Assembly: GCA_003527965.1 (NCBI GenBank)
Contig: DPVY01000280.1
Location: 663 to 8,378 of the forward strand
DNA length: 7,716 bases
Reading direction: 5' to 3'
Origin: Fidelibacterota bacterium
Lineage (GTDB): Bacteria > Fidelibacterota > UBA2242
The translations under genes and the position numbers were made by a program. Within the stretch, counting starts at the first letter, position 1. Every line of letters begins with the position of its first letter. Positions 1 to 6,035 of this stretch are shown here, in pieces. The notes below the pieces were generated by a model. It had not been told where the DNA came from. It did not search any database and saw only the letters and a list, made by a program, of their open reading frames with translations.

Positions 1-122
1 AACCGATTCACCCCGTTAGATACTTCTAATCTTTGTTAATTGATCCACCCTGTGAGATAATAACTACAGTTAGATATTTGCTGTTTTAATTGCAAGTATC
101 TATCTCACGAGGTTCATCGGTT
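1..122. repeat. 122-bp imperfect palindrome with repeated GTKAGATA octamers
   Basis: The ends AACCGAT (1-7) and ATCGGTT (116-122) are exact inverse copies. Extending inward, 18 of the first 22 positions pair with 101-122, and after a four-base bulge (97-100) three more pairs form (23-25 with 94-96). Inside are octamers GTTAGATA (15-22), GTGAGATA (52-59) and GTTAGATA (69-76) in direct orientation, and an inverted TATCTCAC (101-108). TAATTG also recurs at 37-42 and 87-92, about one repeat period (50-54 bases) apart. The left end coincides with the window edge, so the element may be longer. It could be a small non-autonomous repeat, an operator array or a structured leader; no coding frame of note is inside. 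Confidence 0.6.
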
Positions 123-314
123 TCAACTATCTTTTTGTTACCGCCATTATTTATTGGGCCTTATTTGTGTCTATCCACCTCGCTATTATACATTCATTCA
201 CGGAGATTAGTCTAATTTACTATGGTGAAAAAATTGCTGACTCGTCGGGACAAGCTCCTCAGAACAGTTTTGATACTTTTTATCTCAAAGAGATCCCTAT
301 GGGACGAAACCATC
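123..314. other. Intergenic stretch without a supported gene
   Basis: Apart from the possible promoter this stretch shows only small local hairpins, such as ATCTCAAAGAGAT (282-294) and TCCCTATGGGA (294-304). Short open frames on the plus strand (GTG at 167, ATG at 222) lack a suitably spaced ribosome site and any recognisable protein feature. No tRNA, riboswitch or CRISPR repeat was recognised. Confidence 0.6.
185..214 (-). promoter_or_regulatory. Possible sigma70-type promoter pointing left
   Basis: On the minus strand a perfect TATAAT (190-185) lies 18 bases after TAGACT (214-209), which matches TTGACA at four of six positions. Transcription would begin near 178, just past the terminator of the operon, and run through the palindrome at 1-122 toward a gene outside the window. 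The stretch is AT-rich and the lineage may use other promoter motifs, so this is a weak call. Confidence 0.3.
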
Positions 315-374
315 AAAGAAAAATAACAAACCCATTGTCCCTTGCTATACTCAGGTGGAGATGGGTTTATTATT
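315..374 (-). terminator. Probable Rho-independent terminator of the operon
   Basis: On the minus strand AATAATAAACCCAT (374-361) can pair with ATGGGTTTGTTATT (335-322), 13 of 14 positions, and the second arm runs directly into a T-rich stretch (ATTTTTCTTT, 325-316). The loop is 25 bases (336-360) and contains the cvfB stop codon; a small inner TCC/GGA pairing could shorten it. The stem is AT-rich apart from the CCC/GGG core and the loop is long, so strength is uncertain. On the plus strand the same hairpin lacks a T tract, so it would act in one direction only. Confidence 0.55.
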
Positions 375-1205
375 ATCCCGAAGTTTTAGGCCCTCATCCT
401 CAATGCTGATCATATTCCTTTTATAGAGAGCGCCGACAGCTTTCTTATAGTTTTTTTTACTGATCCCGAACAACTCGTAAATAAGCTCCGGCGAACTTTT
501 ATCGTTGACGGCAATAAATCCACCTCGCGCTTTCAGCGTATCCAGTATCTTCTCCGAAATATCATCCACCTTTTCATAGCCGGGCTTTTGCAGGCAAAGA
601 TCAATCTTGGCATCATCCCGTACTTTTTTAATAAATCCCTCAAGTCGCTGTCCAATTTTTAACTTTTGAAAAACATCGTTTTCGTAAAGTATTCCCCAGT
701 AAGTGTTGTCGACGATGGCTTTATACCCCAAATCGGTCCGATCGCAAATCAGAAGATCAACCTTTTGACCTTCATGAAAATCAGGCTCCTGTTTGTCCAG
801 AAACTTATCCAGCCTCGAAGAAGCGGTAATACGTCCGCTTTTTTCATCGAGATAGACATAAACTACATAAAACCCGCCCTCAACCATTTTCTGTTTCTGC
901 TCACGAAAGGGTACAAACAGATCCCGCGGCAGGTTCCAATCCAGGAAAGCGCCAACATCAGTCGCCGCCTTGACCTTCAGCAAGGCGAATTGACCAACAA
1001 TGGCTAAAGGCTTTTGGGTAGTGGCTACCAGCCGCTCTTTGGAATCATGATAAATAAACACTTCAACTTCTTCGCCTATTTGGCAATTTTCGGGCACATA
1101 CCGGCGGGGCAGTAATATTTCGCCCAAATCTTCCCCGTCAAGATAAATGCCGTAATCCAGTTCCAGGATCGCTCTTAGTTTGTTAAATTTTCCAACCTCT
1201 GCCAT
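351..1205 (-). CDS. cvfB: CvfB/YitL-family S1-domain RNA-binding protein
   Basis: CvfB proteins bind RNA through S1 folds; in Staphylococcus the homologue affects virulence gene expression, elsewhere the role is poorly defined. From the chosen start the product is 284 residues, in line with the usual 280-300. Three S1-like OB-fold segments are seen at about 1-64 (starting MAEVGKFNKL, then YGIYLDG and ILLPRRYVP), 70-134 (GAFLDWNLPRDLFVPF and GRITASSRLDKFL) and 140-206 (LGYKAIVDNTYWGILYENDVF and KIDLCL). A winged-helix-like C-terminus (about 210-276) contains SPELIYELFGISKKNYKKAVGALYKR, a hallmark of the family. The ATG at 1205 is preferred over the upstream in-frame ATG at 1253: it has GGAGA ten bases upstream and the family-like MAEVG start, while the extra 16 residues resemble no part of the family. 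It is the last gene of the operon and ends in the loop of a probable terminator. Confidence 0.93.
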   Translation of the reverse strand: MAEVGKFNKLRAILELDYGIYLDGEDLGEILLPRRYVPENCQIGEEVEVFIYHDSKERLVATTQKPLAIVGQFALLKVKAATDVGAFLDWNLPRDLFVPFREQKQKMVEGGFYVVYVYLDEKSGRITASSRLDKFLDKQEPDFHEGQKVDLLICDRTDLGYKAIVDNTYWGILYENDVFQKLKIGQRLEGFIKKVRDDAKIDLCLQKPGYEKVDDISEKILDTLKARGGFIAVNDKSSPELIYELFGISKKNYKKAVGALYKRNMISIEDEGLKLRDNNKPIST

Positions 1206-1215
1206 GTAAAAATAA

Positions 1216-1220
1216 TCTCC
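1216..1220 (-). promoter_or_regulatory. Ribosome binding site deciding the cvfB start
   Basis: Reads GGAGA on the minus strand, ten bases before the ATG at 1203-1205. The alternative ATG at 1251-1253 has only CTCTCTAAAGCG ahead of it, with no ribosome site. Confidence 0.6.
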
Positions 1221-1278
1221 ATTAAATGTGTTTGCGCCATTCTCAGCCGCCATTACGCTTTAGAGAGAGCTGTGGAAC

Positions 1279-3987
1279 TTAGTTAAGCAATAAGATCTTC
1301 TGCTTACTGATCTTGTTTTTCTGTTGCAGCACCAAAAAATAGACGCCGCTGCTCACTCGCTGCCCGTGGTCATTCTTTCCATTCCACTGAATTACGTGTA
1401 AACCGGGATGCGAATCGGGAATATTTAAATCGGCAATTTTCTGCCCCAAAATATTATAAACCTGCAATGAGGGCTTCGAATCATCAAAAAGCCGGATGCG
1501 GATAGCGGCAGTTTGCCCACCCGACGTCAGAAATGGATTCGGAATGGTGGAAAAGATTTTCAACTGATCCAACGAATCGGTTATTGTCCCCTGGTATTGA
1601 AAATTCATATTTAACGAATCAATCCCGTTATAAAAAGTAAATGGGATCGACGTTGAATATCTATTTTCCGGATCGATAAAAACATCAACGCTGGCTGTAT
1701 CCGTCAATCTCACAGCTCCCTGTTCAGGCATAAATGCAATCTGGGGATCATTGGAATGAAAACAAAACCCCGCTTCGCCAATCCCGATATTTATTACCCT
1801 CAGTGTTTTTTTAATAACTTGATCGGAAAATATCATATCGTCCGAAAAAATTGCCGCTTGCGGATAATTCTCATTTCTCTCCAACACAGAAATCCTTACT
1901 GAATCGCTACCGCCATTTGACTGGATTCTTATAATATGGTCATATATCCCCGGTTCTAATAGATTTCTATTCACCGATACCGAAACCAATTGATGAGCTG
2001 TCAGATTAGTCCCTTCCGTCGGATTAATTGTCAGCCAGACCGGTATTTGCGATGTAATTTGCCAGTTCATGGTTTCCGAACCGCGATTTTGAATTTCAAA
2101 GGATTTCGTATATTCATCATTCCAGAAAAAAAGTACCGCGGGTTCAATAAACAATTCCGGGCAGGAGGTGATATCCTGATGAATTATGGCGCCAATCAGC
2201 CAATCGCCGGTGAGAAAATCATCACCAACCTGATAATCGCTCAGCTCGTTAAAAGTAGAACCGGTTTTCAGGTAAGCACGCCCCATTCCCTGACCGGTAT
2301 TAGCATAAGCCAAACTCTGTTGGTCGTCGGCGCTGCTGAGAGAAATAAAGAACGAAGAAATATTTGAAACCGGAGTAGGAAAATAGTACCTGGTCCAGTC
2401 GCTCTGATTGGGAATTACTTCATAAGTTGCAATAGGATTTTGGGTTAAAGACGGCAGAACCTGGATAGTTACCGGAGAATTTTTACTGACATTAAATTTA
2501 ACTCCCGCCAGCCGTGAACTCTGATCGGGCAATGTAAATCTCTCCGCGGCGGTCGCCCCATTGAGCCTGATATAGAACTCAGCCGTATCGTCGTACACAA
2601 TTTCTGTTTCGGCGATCCCGCCGACGCCCTGCGCCGAGTAATCAAATTTCAGGATGCTGTTCTGGGTTGTAATTTTCGTCCAGTAGGGAATAAAGGTAAT
2701 TGCATTATAGGATATTCCGAAATCCGGATCCTCAAAATAATAAGGCGCGCTATTCAGCGGGACCAGATCGATTCTATCTTCGTCTCCCTGACGGACGACA
2801 GCCAGATGAAATTGAGGGTTAACATCAAAATTCAGATCAAACCGAATATCCCGTCCGGCATAAAACTTTATATATTCGGCGGCGGCGCTATTGAGTTCAA
2901 CGCTCACCCTTTGGTCTTGCGCAAAGTTCCCGTAAAAATGGTCCGATAATACCATCGGAATATTTTCACCGCCGTAACCATATATCCCGTCGGCAATATC
3001 CGGATTATTGACGAGATTAGCGATAAACCAGTCCTGCATTAATTCCTCTTTTGTTGTCGTAAAGCCACGATTTGTCATTACTTTCTCATAGCTATCCAAT
3101 GAATTGGATTTTTCCTGAACAATATCATGAATAAATGCGGCTCCGAATCTCCGATAACAGTAATAGGTCCAAAGCCCGACCTTGGAATAATCGATTAAAC
3201 TATTATCAAAAGAATTTAACGAACGATTGGTATTCCGTAAAAACAGGCTAAAAGAGTGCGAATCAAATCCCAGTATTATGGGTGCTAATTCCGAAAGTCC
3301 TTCGTTTAACCAGATGTCCTCATCCCGATCGGCGCCATAATGAATTAAATGCTGCAGTTCGTGAGCCACAACGCCGAGGGTTGCTTCGTCATAAACTTTC
3401 GCCGGATTTGTATCAATATAGATAATATCGCCGAAATTGCCTTTTCCGGACTGATTAATCTGATCAAGCGGATCAAAATACCCGGCAACATAGGTTTCCG
3501 ACGACTCATCGGCATTATAACCATCACGGACATCGATAAGTAGCACAAACAGGGTCTGGTTATTATCAACATCCGGTATCTGACCAAATATTTCAATTTC
3601 GTTCGCAATTATACCCTTGCCGGGATTAACTGAGGATGGCGGAGTCTTATCCACCAGAGCCTCGATTAATTTATCGACATCGGCTTGAGTGACTCTTCCG
3701 GCGTCAAGTTCCGGCGCTTCAGCATATACGGTAATCCCGTCAGCCTCTTTTATTTTATAAAAGGGCACTTCGATCATAGTAGCAATGGGAGCATGAATAT
3801 CTTCTCTGATGTAGAATGTTGTATCACCGGCAGTAGGTTTCGACAGTTTTTTTGTAATTACAATTTCCGGAATTTTACCCCACGTGTAGGGCGTTCCGCA
3901 GACAGGTACGGGTTTAGAGATTGTCAGCTGATTAGAATATATAATGATCGGCAGAAGAACTATAGCTAAAAAACGATTAATTCGCAT
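1279..3987 (-). CDS. Secreted M30-like zinc metalloprotease with type IX sorting domain
   Basis: A 902-residue exported protein. Residues 1-18 form a signal peptide (RINR, then hydrophobic FLAIVLLPIIIY); no lipobox is seen. The catalytic part spans roughly 60-350 with the zinc motif HELQH (209-213) and downstream WLNEGLSE (226-233); the YVAGYF stretch (166-171) and this arrangement resemble hyicolysin-type M30 peptidases. Glu229 or Glu233 would be the third zinc ligand. Residues about 465-600 look like a jelly-roll module common in FCB exoproteins (ERFTLPDQSSRLAGVKF). Two BACON/Ig-like modules follow (about 610-704 and 708-800). Residues 811-902 match a type A sorting tail: IPNPF, LQVYNILGQKI, WNGKNDHGQRVSSGVYF, then basic KISKQKILLLN. 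The likely fate is outer-membrane export and surface attachment or release. It starts at an ATG overlapping the gpsA stop, without a clear ribosome site. Substrate unknown; the M30 assignment rests on motifs only. Confidence 0.88.
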   Translation of the reverse strand: MRINRFLAIVLLPIIIYSNQLTISKPVPVCGTPYTWGKIPEIVITKKLSKPTAGDTTFYIREDIHAPIATMIEVPFYKIKEADGITVYAEAPELDAGRVTQADVDKLIEALVDKTPPSSVNPGKGIIANEIEIFGQIPDVDNNQTLFVLLIDVRDGYNADESSETYVAGYFDPLDQINQSGKGNFGDIIYIDTNPAKVYDEATLGVVAHELQHLIHYGADRDEDIWLNEGLSELAPIILGFDSHSFSLFLRNTNRSLNSFDNSLIDYSKVGLWTYYCYRRFGAAFIHDIVQEKSNSLDSYEKVMTNRGFTTTKEELMQDWFIANLVNNPDIADGIYGYGGENIPMVLSDHFYGNFAQDQRVSVELNSAAAEYIKFYAGRDIRFDLNFDVNPQFHLAVVRQGDEDRIDLVPLNSAPYYFEDPDFGISYNAITFIPYWTKITTQNSILKFDYSAQGVGGIAETEIVYDDTAEFYIRLNGATAAERFTLPDQSSRLAGVKFNVSKNSPVTIQVLPSLTQNPIATYEVIPNQSDWTRYYFPTPVSNISSFFISLSSADDQQSLAYANTGQGMGRAYLKTGSTFNELSDYQVGDDFLTGDWLIGAIIHQDITSCPELFIEPAVLFFWNDEYTKSFEIQNRGSETMNWQITSQIPVWLTINPTEGTNLTAHQLVSVSVNRNLLEPGIYDHIIRIQSNGGSDSVRISVLERNENYPQAAIFSDDMIFSDQVIKKTLRVINIGIGEAGFCFHSNDPQIAFMPEQGAVRLTDTASVDVFIDPENRYSTSIPFTFYNGIDSLNMNFQYQGTITDSLDQLKIFSTIPNPFLTSGGQTAAIRIRLFDDSKPSLQVYNILGQKIADLNIPDSHPGLHVIQWNGKNDHGQRVSSGVYFLVLQQKNKISKQKILLLN

Positions 3988-5018
3988 TATGATTTTTTAA
4001 TGGAATGCCACTCATCTACGGGGTCTCTCGTCATCAGGTCATTTAAAGCTTTTTTGGGATTTTTCCCCTCGAAAAGAACCCGATATATCTCCTCTGAAAT
4101 CGGCATCAGGATCTGGTATTTTTTCATCATCTGATGCACCGTAGTACAGGTATGCACTCCTTCGGCTACCATAGACATTCCATTTAATATATCCTGTAAT
4201 TTTCGACCTTTCCCGATCTCTTCACCAACATATCTATTGCGGCTATGTTTGCTTCCGCAGGTCACAATAAGATCTCCTACGCCGCTCAATCCGACAAAAG
4301 TCTCCTCCCTGGCGCCTAAATAGACTCCTAACCGAATTACTTCCATCAATCCGCGAGTGATCAGAGCTGCCTTGGTATTGTCTCCCAAACCGAGACCATC
4401 GCTAATTCCGGAGGCAATAGCAATGATATTCTTTACAGCACCACCGATTTCCACTCCGATGATATCTGTACTTGTGTAAACTCTGAAATAATTTGAGAGA
4501 AACAGCTGCTGAACATAACGGGCGGAATCAATATTGGTCGATGCAGCGACAATTGCCGTTGGAATTTCCCGGGAGACCTCCTCGGCATGACTGGGACCAT
4601 GCAGGGTAACAATCTTTTCGGCAGGATGAGCTAAAACGCCGTGAATAATTTCACTGATTCTTAATAAAGTATTTTCTTCGATTCCTTTTGATAAATTTAC
4701 AAATAACACATCTTTGTCTATCAAACCTGTTAATTTTCCTAAAAGTGGTCTTATGGTATGGGAAGGAACCGCTATTACGATGGTCTGGACATCTTCTACG
4801 GCTTGCTGCAAATTATTTAAAATCGGAATATCCGCCGGAATCGGAATGCCTTCAAGAAGCGGGTTGCGGCGAGTTTTATTCATATAAGCCACATTTTCAG
4901 AATAATATTCCCATAATTTCACGGAATGTTTTTGCTTATATAAATGAATTGCGATGGTCGTTCCCCAGCTGCCGGCTCCTAAAACGGCAATCTGAATCCG
5001 TTTTTTCCTAATGTTCAT
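3987..5018 (-). CDS. gpsA: NAD(P)-dependent glycerol-3-phosphate dehydrogenase
   Basis: GpsA reduces dihydroxyacetone phosphate to sn-glycerol 3-phosphate, the backbone for bacterial phospholipids, in the cytoplasm. The 343-residue length is typical. The N-terminal Rossmann fold carries GAGSWGT (14-20) for NAD(P) binding; further family motifs are NLSKGIE (108-114), GPSHAEEV (141-148), GGAVKN (192-197, with the expected catalytic Lys196), SGISDGLGLGDNTKAA (203-218), SGVGDL (245-250) and SRNRYVG (259-265, substrate-binding Arg/Asn). Nothing key is missing. The ATG at 5018 is followed by a short basic lead (MNIRKKR) and then the first beta strand, as in homologues; only a weak GAG five bases upstream serves as ribosome site. 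The TAA stop shares one base with the ATG of the downstream protease (TAATG). Sharing an operon with an acyl-CoA ligase suits a role in membrane lipid supply. Confidence 0.97.
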   Translation of the reverse strand: MNIRKKRIQIAVLGAGSWGTTIAIHLYKQKHSVKLWEYYSENVAYMNKTRRNPLLEGIPIPADIPILNNLQQAVEDVQTIVIAVPSHTIRPLLGKLTGLIDKDVLFVNLSKGIEENTLLRISEIIHGVLAHPAEKIVTLHGPSHAEEVSREIPTAIVAASTNIDSARYVQQLFLSNYFRVYTSTDIIGVEIGGAVKNIIAIASGISDGLGLGDNTKAALITRGLMEVIRLGVYLGAREETFVGLSGVGDLIVTCGSKHSRNRYVGEEIGKGRKLQDILNGMSMVAEGVHTCTTVHQMMKKYQILMPISEEIYRVLFEGKNPKKALNDLMTRDPVDEWHSIKKS

Positions 5019-5039
5019 ATATACTCAATATAATTACGA

Positions 5040-6035
5040 TTAATTGCTGGTATAACCCAAAATAACGGGGTTTTCTCCAATATTTTTTAGATTTCCAAGT
5101 ATTCTATCTACAGCAAGAGATTCAACGATTAAAATCAAACCAATCCCGAGATTGAACACTCTGCGCATCTCTTCCGTGTCTACATCACCAAGTGACTGTA
5201 TATAGGAAAATATGGGCAGCCATTCCCAGGCATTCCAGTCAATTTTCAGATGCATTCCTGCAGGTAAGATCCGGGTGGTGTTGCCCTCTATCCCACCGCC
5301 GGTTATATGACTGATTCCATGCAAACCGGAATCATCCAGAATGGAATCTGCAACATTTAGATATGAACGATGCACCTGAAGCAGAACTTCTCCCAGCGTA
5401 CTGTCCAGCTCTGCGATATAATCATCAACCTGATGGCGCTCAAATAAAACTTTTCGGGCAAGTGAATAACCGTTAGTATGCAGCCCTGTGGACCGCAGAC
5501 CAATTAAAACATCGCCTGATTGAATGGTCCTTGGAAGCATTTGACCGCGTTCAACGACACCTACAATAGTTCCGGCAAGATCATAATCGTTCTTCTGATA
5601 AATACCGGGCATCTCCGCCATTTCACCACCAATAAGTGAACAGCGGTTCGCTTTACAGGCAAAGGCTAATCCCTTGACAATATCCGTTACGACATCCTGT
5701 CTGAGCACTCCTAAACCGATGTAGTCCAGAAAGAACAGCGGACGCGCGCCGGTGGTCAGTATATCATTTACACAATGGTTGACCAGACACTGTCCAATGG
5801 TATCATGCCGGTTCATCATATTGGCAACCAACAGTTTAGTCCCAACACCATCAGTGCTGGAGACTAGAACAGGCTGTTTATATTCCATTACCGGAAATTC
5901 AAAACAACCTCCAAAAGACCCGATATCCGTCAGAACATTCGGTGTAAAGGTCTCTTTAACAATATCCTTAATTTTTTTTACGGCTTCAATGCCGGCGTTA
6001 ATATCAACTCCGGAATCCTGGTAACTGGTCTTCAA
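5040..6035 (-). CDS. purM: Phosphoribosylformylglycinamidine cyclo-ligase (AIR synthetase)
   Basis: PurM converts FGAM and ATP to aminoimidazole ribonucleotide, the fifth step of de novo purine synthesis, in the cytoplasm. The 331-residue product is slightly shorter than the usual ~345. Visible motifs in order: SYQDSGVD (4-11, usually SYxDAGVD), the nucleotide-binding STDGVGTK (60-67), HDTIG (77-81), CVND (88-91), FFLDY (101-105), IGGEMAEMPG (135-144), YDLAG (151-155), GLHTNGYSL (184-192), HITGGG (243-248) and EEMRRVFNLGIG (288-299). All are standard for the family, so the enzyme looks intact. The start is TTG at 6035, placed right before the conserved N-terminus and preceded by a good GAGG ribosome site; no ATG fits better. 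Its first bases overlap the ligase stop (TTGA), which suggests translational coupling. It is followed after 21 bp by gpsA. No other purine gene is in view. Confidence 0.97.
   Translation of the reverse strand: MKTSYQDSGVDINAGIEAVKKIKDIVKETFTPNVLTDIGSFGGCFEFPVMEYKQPVLVSSTDGVGTKLLVANMMNRHDTIGQCLVNHCVNDILTTGARPLFFLDYIGLGVLRQDVVTDIVKGLAFACKANRCSLIGGEMAEMPGIYQKNDYDLAGTIVGVVERGQMLPRTIQSGDVLIGLRSTGLHTNGYSLARKVLFERHQVDDYIAELDSTLGEVLLQVHRSYLNVADSILDDSGLHGISHITGGGIEGNTTRILPAGMHLKIDWNAWEWLPIFSYIQSLGDVDTEEMRRVFNLGIGLILIVESLAVDRILGNLKNIGENPVILGYTSN

Noticed and set aside
1..122. Integron attC-like recombination site, because GTTAGAT fits the GTTRRRY core
   Set aside because: The core is direct-repeated inside the palindrome rather than paired as RYYYAAC at the opposite end, and there is no gene cassette or integrase in view.
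1..122. CRISPR array, because octamers recur
   Set aside because: The repeats are only eight bases, irregularly spaced (37, 17 and about 32 bases) and one is inverted; no cas gene is present.
222..326. Plus-strand 34-codon frame (MVKKLLTRRDKLLRTVLILF...) that could be a small membrane peptide
   Set aside because: The only GGAG is 16 bases from the ATG, the hydrophobic run is very short (VLILFI) and interrupted by basic residues, and it ends in the terminator tail.
167..409. Plus-strand 80-codon open frame starting at GTG
   Set aside because: No ribosome site, no recognisable protein features, and its last third overlaps the terminator and the conserved 3' end of cvfB on the other strand.
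1206..1253. Longer cvfB start at the ATG at 1253
   Set aside because: No ribosome site there; the 16 added residues do not resemble the family N-terminus, while ATG 1205 has GGAGA and MAEVG.
3345..3608. Minus-strand 87-codon frame within the protease gene
   Set aside because: A shadow of the protease reading frame, with no ribosome site or protein features of its own.
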